Source: an uncultured Acetatifactor sp. | GTDB lineage: Bacteria; Bacillota; Clostridia; Lachnospirales; Lachnospiraceae | Assembly: GCA_934394515.1 (NCBI GenBank) | Contig: CAKRRU010000031.1 | Span: 1-21,626, forward strand | Direction of reading: 5' to 3' | DNA: 21,626 bases | Translations under genes and position numbers: made by a program | The notes under the pieces: generated by a model | Told to the model about the DNA's origin: nothing | The model's input: only the letters and a program-made list of their open reading frames with translations | Databases searched by the model: none | In this document: positions 1 to 6,157 of the stretch, in pieces | Position numbering within the stretch: position 1 is the stretch's first letter | Layout: every line of letters starts with the position of its first letter

Positions 1-62
1 GTACAGCGGTAGTGCGGCGGTCTCCAAAACCGTTAACGGGGGTTCGATCCCCTCTTCCCCTG
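1..62 (+). tRNA. tRNA-Trp (CCA anticodon), 5' end outside window
   Basis: The D arm, anticodon arm, T arm and 3' acceptor strand of a tRNA are visible. The anticodon loop reads CTCCAAA, which gives anticodon CCA (Trp), closed by a CGGT/ACCG stem. The T arm is GGGGG-TTCGATC-CCCTC, followed by the acceptor strand TTCCCCT and discriminator G at 62. CCA is not encoded. About the first 10 bases (5' acceptor strand) lie left of the window. It is the only gene seen on the plus strand and converges on coaW. Confidence 0.93.
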
Positions 63-66
63 CTTT

Positions 67-93
67 AAAAAGTCGATGTTATCGGCTTTTTTT
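67..93 (+). terminator. Intrinsic terminator of tRNA-Trp
   Basis: A 9-bp stem (AAAGTCGAT at 69-77 with ATCGGCTTT at 81-89, including one T-G pair) has a 3-base loop and runs into a T tract at 87-93. It starts a few bases after the discriminator base, as expected for a tRNA transcript end. Confidence 0.85.
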
Positions 94-265
94 GTTGCAA
101 AATTGATCTCTATTGTTAATTTCGTTACGCTCATGCCTGTATCAACTCCTTTTCAAAAATTCCTTTTTATATCTTGTATTTCATATAAAATGTACGGAAT
201 TTTTTGCCCTCCGTATGTGATATAAATGTGATAAATATATCTCATTTTAATTTTGGATACAATTT

Positions 266-310
266 CACCCCGGCACGATGCGGTTCATAGCCCCACATCA
301 TATCGGGGTG
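266..310 (-). other. Nested hairpin downstream of coaW in the 94-330 gene-free stretch
   Basis: Outer arms CACCCCG (266-272) and CGGGGTG (304-310) pair perfectly over 7 bp. Inside, after 4-base internal-loop strands, 277-283 pairs with 293-299 around a 9-base loop. The inner stem contains a T-G wobble only when read as minus-strand RNA; on the plus strand it is a C-A mismatch. This suggests the structure functions in minus-strand RNA, about 20 nt after the coaW stop. No T tract follows, so it is not a textbook terminator. A second weaker hairpin (TACGGA/TCCGTA, 193-215) lies further downstream. I see no convincing gene in 94-330. Confidence 0.5.
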
Positions 311-330
311 TTGCCTTTGCAGCTATATTC

Positions 331-1164
331 TCAAATCTCCTCTTTCTCCGCATCCGGTGCGATCACAGCCCCGATTGCAGTAGCATAGTCAGAGTACTCC
401 GGTATGCTGATTTTCACATCCCACAGGCTCTTGAAGTCCTCAATGATCTGGCGGCATTCGAAGAATTTGGTCAGTCCGCCGATCAGGATATAGTCCTTGA
501 TGCCGGTATTCAGTGAAGCCAGGATGCCGGCCTGGCAGATATTCTCGATGACCATATGTACGATACCTGCCGCAATGTCTTCCGGCTTCGACTGTGCATC
601 AGCCTTGCCGAAATTAGATGCCGTTACGTCCAGATTCAGTCCCGGCAGCTTCTCTTTTGCCAGATCACCGATCCGCAGGTCGATCTTCGCTACATCTCCC
701 TTGCGGCACAGTGGTACGATCTCATGGATGTCCCCGGTGTTCAGCATGATTGCGGACAATCCGCAGATGGTTCCGCCGCCTAATCCTACACCGCCCAGAT
801 GCTTCATCTCATTTTCCGTTACCTTGACGAAAAAGCTTCCGGTTCCCATACTGATGACGATGACTTCCTTTTTATCAGTGAGATAATAACCACCGGTTCC
901 CGTGGCGATGAATTCATCCACCTTATAGGTAGGACAGCCGTATACTGCTTTTTCCACATATTTGCTTCCTACGCCGGTGATGTACACGCCTTCCACATCG
1001 GAAAGTTCCAGATTGTTCTCATACAGATATCTTCCGAAGGCACCGTAAAGGGAAGCCACCTGGCTGTCTGCCTTGACTGCCATGGGCGGAAGCATGTGCT
1101 CTCCTTCAAATGCTACGATTTTGGTAGTGCTGCTGCCGATATCAATTCCTATCTTGACGGGCAT
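331..1164 (-). CDS. coaW: Type II pantothenate kinase
   Basis: This 277-residue protein should phosphorylate pantothenate with ATP, the first step of coenzyme A synthesis, in the cytosol. It has the ASKHA actin-like ATPase fold: GIDIGSSTTK at residues 6-15 is the phosphate-1 loop, and SMGTGSFF (105-112) followed by GGVGLGGGT (124-132) matches the signature of eukaryote-like and staphylococcal type II PanK. Length agrees with the bacterial family (about 265-290). The ATG at 1164 is preceded by AGGAGG with a 7-base gap. It lies 18 bp after radA and is probably cotranscribed with it. Closely related ASKHA proteins such as BadF/BcrA-type activators share the first motif, but the remaining signature favours CoaW. 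No canonical terminator follows, only the hairpin at 266-310. Confidence 0.9.
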   Translation of the reverse strand: MPVKIGIDIGSSTTKIVAFEGEHMLPPMAVKADSQVASLYGAFGRYLYENNLELSDVEGVYITGVGSKYVEKAVYGCPTYKVDEFIATGTGGYYLTDKKEVIVISMGTGSFFVKVTENEMKHLGGVGLGGGTICGLSAIMLNTGDIHEIVPLCRKGDVAKIDLRIGDLAKEKLPGLNLDVTASNFGKADAQSKPEDIAAGIVHMVIENICQAGILASLNTGIKDYILIGGLTKFFECRQIIEDFKSLWDVKISIPEYSDYATAIGAVIAPDAEKEEI

Positions 1165-1182
1165 AATTTTCCCTCCTCATAA

Positions 1183-2565
1183 TCAACCAAACACTTTATC
1201 CATGGCATCCTGCACAGAACTGACCCCGATGACGCGGATCTTACTTCCCTTTTTGCACTCTTCCAGTGACACATAGGGCACCACACATTCCTCAAAGCCG
1301 AGCTTCTCAGCCTCTGCCACACGCTGTTTTGCCATGCTGACCGCACGGACTTCACCGCTTAATCCTACTTCTCCGAAAGCTACCATTTTCGGATTCAGTG
1401 CACGGTTCCGGAAACTGGAAAGAATCGCCAGCACGATTCCCAGATCAATGGCCGGCTCCTGAATCTTGATACCCCCGGTGATATTCACATACGCATCGCA
1501 GGAGGACAACTGCACGCCGGATCTTTTTTCCAATACTGCCATCAGCAGATTGACACGGTTAAAATCCGTACCTGTGGTCTGTCTCCTGGGAATGCCGAAA
1601 TTACTGTGGCACACCAATGCCTGCAGCTCGATCAATAACGGTCTGGTGCCTTCCATCGTGCATGCCACCACGGATCCGCTGGCATTCTCCGGGCGTCCGT
1701 TCAGCATGTATTCCGAAGGATTCTTGACCTCTGCCAGGCCGGTCTGACGCATCTCGAAGACGCCGATCTCATTCGTAGACCCGAAACGGTTCTTCACGCC
1801 GCGCAGGATACGGTAGGACGCATGGCGGTCTCCTTCAAAATAAAGCACGGTATCCACCATATGTTCCAGTACTCTGGGACCTGCCACCGTACCTTCTTTC
1901 GTCACATGACCGACAATAAAGATCGAGATACCCAGCCCTTTCGCCAGCTGTAACAGAATCCCTGTGGACTCCCTCACCTGGGAGACACTTCCCGGCGCCG
2001 CAGATACATTTTCATTGTACATAGTCTGGATAGAGTCAATGATCACGACTTCCGGCTGCGTCCTACGGATCACTTCACTGATGACGTCCAGATTCGTTTC
2101 GCACAGAAGCAACATCTGTTCGGAAAAAGCCCCCAGACGATCCGCACGCATCTTGATCTGTACTTTGGATTCCTCACCGGAGATATATAATACCTTATGT
2201 CCTGCTGCCGACAGATGATGACAGACCTGCAAAAGCAGTGTGGATTTACCGATTCCGGGATCTCCGCCTACCAGGGTAAGCGATCCCTGCACGATACCTC
2301 CGCCCAGTACTCTGTCCAGTTCTTTGATCCCGGTGAGTGTCTTATTTTCCTCACGGATTGTGATCTCCGACAGTACACAGAGTTCCGGGTTTTCTCTGCG
2401 CTCTCTTCTGCTGCCCGTTCCGGTATTTTTTAATTCAGTCTTATCAATCGTCTCTTCCACGAAGGTGTTCCACTCCCGGCATCCCGGGCATTGTCCCAGC
2501 CACTTTGTGGATTCATAACCGCAATTCTGACAGAAAAATACGGTCGCAGTCTTTCCTTTTGCCAT
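1183..2565 (-). CDS. radA: DNA repair ATPase RadA (Sms)
   Basis: RadA is a RecA-related DNA-dependent ATPase that promotes branch migration during homologous recombination. The 460 residues show the full family layout: an N-terminal C4 zinc finger (C12, C15, C26, C29), Walker A GDPGIGKST at 101-109, Walker B VVIIDS around 173-178, the diagnostic KNRFG motif at 258-262, and a C-terminal Lon-protease-like domain. Length is normal for the family. The ATG at 2565 follows AAGGAG with a 5-base gap. Only about 14 bases separate this start from the end of the T tract of an intrinsic terminator (2580-2629), so there is no room for a separate promoter. Expression therefore probably depends on read-through from the 2645-3058 gene. 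coaW follows 18 bp downstream. Confidence 0.97.
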   Translation of the reverse strand: MAKGKTATVFFCQNCGYESTKWLGQCPGCREWNTFVEETIDKTELKNTGTGSRRERRENPELCVLSEITIREENKTLTGIKELDRVLGGGIVQGSLTLVGGDPGIGKSTLLLQVCHHLSAAGHKVLYISGEESKVQIKMRADRLGAFSEQMLLLCETNLDVISEVIRRTQPEVVIIDSIQTMYNENVSAAPGSVSQVRESTGILLQLAKGLGISIFIVGHVTKEGTVAGPRVLEHMVDTVLYFEGDRHASYRILRGVKNRFGSTNEIGVFEMRQTGLAEVKNPSEYMLNGRPENASGSVVACTMEGTRPLLIELQALVCHSNFGIPRRQTTGTDFNRVNLLMAVLEKRSGVQLSSCDAYVNITGGIKIQEPAIDLGIVLAILSSFRNRALNPKMVAFGEVGLSGEVRAVSMAKQRVAEAEKLGFEECVVPYVSLEECKKGSKIRVIGVSSVQDAMDKVFG

Positions 2566-2579
2566 AGGTTCTCCTTAAT

Positions 2580-2629
2580 AAAAAAGAGCCCAGCCACGAA
2601 GTACTACAATATCCTCCGTGTCTGGACTC
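2580..2629 (-). terminator. Intrinsic terminator between the 137-aa gene and radA
   Basis: Read on the minus strand, GAGTCCAGACACG (2617-2629) pairs with CGTGGCTGGGCTC (2586-2598): 13 positions with one mismatch and one wobble, loop 18 bases, followed by six T (2580-2585). The stem begins 15 bases after the stop of the 2645-3058 gene. The T tract ends just before the radA ribosome binding site, so it may act as a partial (attenuating) terminator. Confidence 0.85.
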
Positions 2630-2644
2630 CTTTGCAGTGCGTCC

Positions 2645-3058
2645 TTACGCCTCTACGATCTTAACAGGAACTTCTCCTGCTGCTTCCAGTTCTACGCTCA
2701 GACTCAGCTTTCCGCCAAGTCCGGTCTTCATGGTACCTACATTCTTACCATCGATAAATACTTCGTACTCGGTATCATCCTTCAGTCCGACAGTAATCTG
2801 GGAATCTTCATTCCCCTCTACGATGAACTCTACACTTGTTTCAGACTCCTTGAACTCAAGTACACTGGTTCCGGGAACAGATTCATATAAAAACATGCCG
2901 TTCTTTTCCAGCTTTGTCATTTCATTATAGGTCTTAACCTTCAGCAGATCTCCTGCATGTTCGTAATCTTCCACTTTTGCTTTCTTGTCCAGTTTGTGAT
3001 TACCAAAGCTGATAGATCCGTCTGCTTCACTGCGAAGTATTTCTTCCACTACTGCCAT
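2645..3058 (-). CDS. Conserved hypothetical protein, 137 aa, beta-rich and acidic
   Basis: I do not recognise a function. The protein is short, acidic and apparently cytosolic: no signal peptide, no membrane segment, no cysteines. Alternating hydrophobic and polar stretches (for example VEFIVEGNEDSQITVGL and EYEVFIDGKNVGTM) suggest a small beta-sandwich. From memory, proteins like this in Lachnospiraceae are sometimes labelled endosialidase, but nothing here supports a sialidase active site. The ATG at 3058 follows AGGAGG with an 8-base gap. It has its own promoter (3145-3173), a structured leader and a strong terminator, so it is mainly a single-gene unit between clpC and radA. Confidence 0.8.
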   Translation of the reverse strand: MAVVEEILRSEADGSISFGNHKLDKKAKVEDYEHAGDLLKVKTYNEMTKLEKNGMFLYESVPGTSVLEFKESETSVEFIVEGNEDSQITVGLKDDTEYEVFIDGKNVGTMKTGLGGKLSLSVELEAAGEVPVKIVEA

Positions 3059-3083
3059 CTGTCTGTCCTCCTGAAAGTAACTG

Positions 3084-3124
3084 CATCCGCTTAAATTTAC
3101 GCCTCTTATCCGGGGTGGCGGATG
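3084..3124 (-). promoter_or_regulatory. Leader with mutually exclusive hairpins upstream of the 137-aa gene
   Basis: In the minus-strand leader, CATCCGC (3118-3124) can pair perfectly with GCGGATG (3084-3090) across 27 bases. Alternatively its ATCCG can pair with the nearer CGGAT (3108-3112) across a 6-base loop. The two hairpins exclude each other, and the distal one ends shortly before the ribosome binding site. This could be an RNA switch or merely a repeated short stem; the ligand, if any, is unknown. Confidence 0.35.
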
Positions 3125-3144
3125 GGGTTTCGAATAGTTACAGT

Positions 3145-3173
3145 ATAATATATCTCCACCCTTTTTTCTACAA
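3145..3173 (-). promoter_or_regulatory. SigA-type promoter for the 137-aa gene
   Basis: On the minus strand, -35 TTGTAG (3168-3173) and -10 TATTAT (3145-3150) are separated by 17 bp. It sits directly after the clpC stop codon, so the leader would be about 80 nt long. No clear clpC terminator is seen; only a short T6-GTAG-A6 motif follows the stop. Confidence 0.6.
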
Positions 3174-3178
3174 AAAAA

Positions 3179-5623
3179 TTATTTATTTTTCACCGTAAAT
3201 ACCACTTTGCCGTCCTTAAATCCGGCAGACACCTTATCTCCGGGCACAACTTTTTTCTGCAGGATTTCCTCGGCAAGCGCATCCTCCACTACAGACTGGA
3301 TTGCACGCTTCAAGGGTCTGGCTCCCATCTTGTTATCGGCATATTTTTCAACCAAGTGCTCTTTTAATGCTGCGGTAATGGTCAGATGGATTCCCAGCTG
3401 ATTCTCACATCTCTTATACAGATTTGCTGCCAGCAGGTTCACGATTTCTTTCATGTTCTCATTATTCAGCTGGTGGAACACGATGATGTCATCAATACGG
3501 TTGATAAACTCCGGCTTAAAGCTGCGTTTTACTTCTTCCATGACATTGGACTTCATCTTCTCGTAATCCTTTGTCTCACTCTTCTCCGTGGCAAATCCCA
3601 GATTCTTGGGATCCACGATCCGCTGTGCTCCTGCGTTGGAAGTCATGATCAATACGGTATTCTTAAAGCTTACTTTGCGTCCCTTGGAATCCGTAATATG
3701 TCCGTCATCCAGTACCTGCAGCAGTACGTTGAATACATCCGGATGTGCTTTTTCGATCTCATCAAACAGCACAACGGAATAAGGATTTCTGCGCACCTTT
3801 TCGCTTAATTGGCCGCCTTCTTCGAATCCTACGTATCCGGGCGGTGATCCGATCATCTTGGAGACCGAATGGCCTTCCATGTACTCCGACATATCTACAC
3901 GGATCATAGCATCTTCCGAGCCGAACATTGCCGCTGCCAGTGCCTTGGACAATTCCGTCTTACCTACACCGGTAGGACCCAAGAACAGGAAAGAACCGAT
4001 CGGACGGTTGGGATCCTTTAATCCCACACGACCTCTGCGGATTGCCTTGGCTACTGCGGTAACCGCCTCTTCCTGTCCGATGACGCGCTTATGCAACGTC
4101 TTCTCCAGCTTCAGAAGTCTCTCGCTTTCCTTCTCCGCCAGCTTCTGTACCGGGATCTTCGTCCACCGGGCTACCACCTCGGCAATCTCGTTTTCCCCGA
4201 TACTCAAGGTATTTTCTTCTTCCCTTTTTTCCCGTTTCTTTAACAGGTGCTCCTGTTTCTTCACCAAAGCATCCTGTTTCTTTTTAATCTCTGCCATCTG
4301 GCCAAAAGCTTCCACACGGATAGCCTTCTCCATCTCCCAGTCAAGCTCCCTTATCCGGTCCGAGATTTCCTTTGCCTTATCAGGCACATCCATCGCATGC
4401 AGTCTCGCACTTGCCGCTGCCTCATCTATCAGGTCGATTGCCTTATCGGGCAGATTTCTGTCATTGATGTAACGGGCAGACAATCTTACTGCGGCTTCCA
4501 CTGCTTCCGGTGTAATGTTGACATGATGATGGGCTTCGTACTTGCCCTTGATGCCTTCCAGGATACGGACAGCCTCTTCCTCCGTGGGTTCTTCCACGGT
4601 AACCGGCTGGAATCTTCTCTCCAGGGCAGCGTCTTTCTCTATATACTTACGATATTCTGCGATCGTTGTCGCACCGATCAGCTGGATCTCGCCGCGCGCC
4701 AGTGAAGGCTTCATAATGTTGGAAGCATCAATGGCTCCTTCCGCGCCGCCTGCGCCGATGATCGTGTGTAATTCATCCAGGAATAAAATAATATTCCCGT
4801 CTTCCGTGACTTCTTTCAGTACCTTCTTGATGCGTTCCTCGAACTCTCCGCGGTACTTACTGCCCGCTACCATTCCGGACAGATCCAACGTCAGGACTCT
4901 CTTGTTCTGTACCGTAAAAGGCACATCGCCTGCTACGATACGGGCGGCCAGACTTTCCACGACCGCTGTCTTGCCGACGCCGGGTTCTCCTACCAGACAG
5001 GGATTATTCTTCGTACGGCGGCTTAAAATCTGTATCACGCGGCGGATTTCATCCTCTCTGCCGACTACGGGATCCAGCTTTCCTTCTCTTGCCAGTGCGG
5101 TCAGGTCTCTGCTGTACTGCTCCAGGGTAGACTGTTTTGCCTTACGCTCGCCTTTTTTTCCAAGATCTTCTTTATACAAATTGCCATCCTGGTCGATTGC
5201 AAGCAACGTATCCACATAAATCTTCTGTACATTGGCTCCCAGGGTATTTAACAGTCTGACTGCCACATTTTCCCCCTCTTTGATCAACGCCAGAAGGATA
5301 TGCTCCGTTCCGGTCTGCTTCTGTCCGAAACGGGCTGCCTGTCTGTGTGCCTCTTCGAGGATACGGGCTGCACGGGGAGAATACCCTTCCCGGTCCTTCA
5401 CTGCCACTCCGTTTTCAAAGGCGATGAGATCACGGATCATCTCCATGACTGCTTCCGTCTCCACACCGTTATCCGCCAATACTTTGGCGGCGACACCGGT
5501 CTCTTCTTTTAACAGTCCTACCAGAATGTGTTCCGTTCCGATATAGCCCTGTTTCAGGCTTCTGGCACATCTGCCCGCCTGGGCAAGCGCATTCTGCGCT
5601 TTATCCGTAAACTGTGACTGCAT
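3179..5623 (-). CDS. clpC: ATP-dependent Clp protease ATPase subunit ClpC
   Basis: ClpC is a hexameric Hsp100 unfoldase that feeds damaged or regulatory proteins into ClpP. The 814 residues (usual 810-850) contain two Clp N repeats with GTEHIL motifs near 29-34 and 105-110, the first AAA module with GEPGVGKT at 212-219 and a LDELH Walker B, a charged coiled middle domain near 420-470, and the second AAA module with GPTGVGKT. The tripeptide LGF in DPKNLGFATE is the expected ClpP-docking loop, so it is a true Clp partner and not ClpB. The ATG at 5621-5623 overlaps the stop of the GntR gene by one base (TAATG), with GGAGG 9 bases upstream. CtsR, McsA and McsB, the usual Firmicute partners, are not next to it. 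Confidence 0.97.
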   Translation of the reverse strand: MQSQFTDKAQNALAQAGRCARSLKQGYIGTEHILVGLLKEETGVAAKVLADNGVETEAVMEMIRDLIAFENGVAVKDREGYSPRAARILEEAHRQAARFGQKQTGTEHILLALIKEGENVAVRLLNTLGANVQKIYVDTLLAIDQDGNLYKEDLGKKGERKAKQSTLEQYSRDLTALAREGKLDPVVGREDEIRRVIQILSRRTKNNPCLVGEPGVGKTAVVESLAARIVAGDVPFTVQNKRVLTLDLSGMVAGSKYRGEFEERIKKVLKEVTEDGNIILFLDELHTIIGAGGAEGAIDASNIMKPSLARGEIQLIGATTIAEYRKYIEKDAALERRFQPVTVEEPTEEEAVRILEGIKGKYEAHHHVNITPEAVEAAVRLSARYINDRNLPDKAIDLIDEAAASARLHAMDVPDKAKEISDRIRELDWEMEKAIRVEAFGQMAEIKKKQDALVKKQEHLLKKREKREEENTLSIGENEIAEVVARWTKIPVQKLAEKESERLLKLEKTLHKRVIGQEEAVTAVAKAIRRGRVGLKDPNRPIGSFLFLGPTGVGKTELSKALAAAMFGSEDAMIRVDMSEYMEGHSVSKMIGSPPGYVGFEEGGQLSEKVRRNPYSVVLFDEIEKAHPDVFNVLLQVLDDGHITDSKGRKVSFKNTVLIMTSNAGAQRIVDPKNLGFATEKSETKDYEKMKSNVMEEVKRSFKPEFINRIDDIIVFHQLNNENMKEIVNLLAANLYKRCENQLGIHLTITAALKEHLVEKYADNKMGARPLKRAIQSVVEDALAEEILQKKVVPGDKVSAGFKDGKVVFTVKNK

Positions 5624-6003
5624 TAATTCAGTCCTCCATATTCTTCATAAATTTCATCAATCAATTCATGTACTTCCTGCCTGGAAATATTTTTGCAGCT
5701 GCTCTTAGCCAGTATTACCTGCAATTCCTTACGCAATTCATCGACGGCACGCATACGATCCACATCCAGCGCGATTACCGCGCCTTTCCGCCTGTCGACC
5801 TTGACATAACCTTCCTGTTTTAAAACAGTATATGCCTTATTTACTGTATGCATATTGATTCCGATGGTATCTGCCAGCTGACGGACACTCGGCAGGGAAT
5901 CTCCTTCATGAAATTGTGACGTGGCAATTCCCATGATGATCTGATTGCGCAATTGCATATAGAGCGCTTCATCACTGTTGAAATCTATCTCTATTATCAT
6001 CAA
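5623..6003 (-). CDS. GntR-family (YtrA-type) transcriptional regulator
   Basis: The 126-residue protein has an N-terminal winged helix-turn-helix of the GntR family: the pattern YMQLRNQIIMGI, then GDSLPSVRQLADTIGINMHTVNKAY and a wing ending in KGAVI. Only about 45 residues follow, rich in charged helix, with no effector domain of the FadR, HutC or MocR type. This short C-terminus is typical of the YtrA subfamily, where it mediates dimerisation. The ATG at 6003 has AAGGGAG 8 bases upstream. The gene is translationally coupled to clpC (one-base overlap). A perfect inverted repeat covers its own -10 region, so autoregulation and control of clpC are likely. YtrA-type regulators more usually sit beside ABC transporters, so the clpC pairing is notable. 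Confidence 0.9.
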   Translation of the reverse strand: MMIIEIDFNSDEALYMQLRNQIIMGIATSQFHEGDSLPSVRQLADTIGINMHTVNKAYTVLKQEGYVKVDRRKGAVIALDVDRMRAVDELRKELQVILAKSSCKNISRQEVHELIDEIYEEYGGLN

Positions 6004-6030
6004 ACTCGCTCCCTTCCCACTGTCACTGAT

Positions 6031-6051
6031 TGTTATACGTTTATTATAACA
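6031..6051. promoter_or_regulatory. Probable operator of the GntR regulator
   Basis: A perfect inverted repeat TGTTATA-N7-TATAACA occupies 6031-6037 and 6045-6051. It overlaps the -10 hexamer and the transcription start of the gntR-clpC promoter, the position expected for an autorepressor site. The assignment to this regulator is inferred from position and symmetry. Confidence 0.65.
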
Positions 6052-6070
6052 GTGAGGGCGATGCTGTCAA
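6043..6070 (-). promoter_or_regulatory. Consensus SigA promoter of the gntR-clpC operon
   Basis: On the minus strand a perfect -35 TTGACA (6065-6070) and a perfect -10 TATAAT (6043-6048) are 16 bp apart. The predicted leader is about 30-35 nt. I found neither a CIRCE element nor CtsR-type heptad repeats here. Confidence 0.88.
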
Positions 6071-6112
6071 CCACCGACCGGGAAAGTTTATCTTTTTTTA
6101 ATTTTAATGTAA

Positions 6113-6151
6113 ATAAGGAAAATCGGCATCCCACTCTCTCGCAGGATGCCG
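6113..6151 (-). terminator. Terminator after the SH3b protein gene
   Basis: CGGCATCC (6144-6151, minus reading) pairs with GGATGCCG (6124-6131) over 8 GC-rich base pairs and is followed by ATTTTCCTTATTT. The T tract is broken by CC, so efficiency may be moderate. It starts 7 bases after the stop codon at 6158 and ends the purine-SH3b transcript upstream of the gntR-clpC promoter. Confidence 0.65.
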
Positions 6152-6157
6152 GTCCTT

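Noticed and set aside
193..215. TACGGA/TCCGTA hairpin as a coaW terminator
   Set aside because: The stem is only 6 bp, the loop has 11 bases and no real T tract follows in either direction; it is also more than 100 bp from the coaW stop.
3386..5546. Several 60-225 codon plus-strand frames opposite clpC
   Set aside because: All are shadows of the clpC coding sequence, which is complete with both AAA modules; none has a ribosome binding site and a recognisable product.
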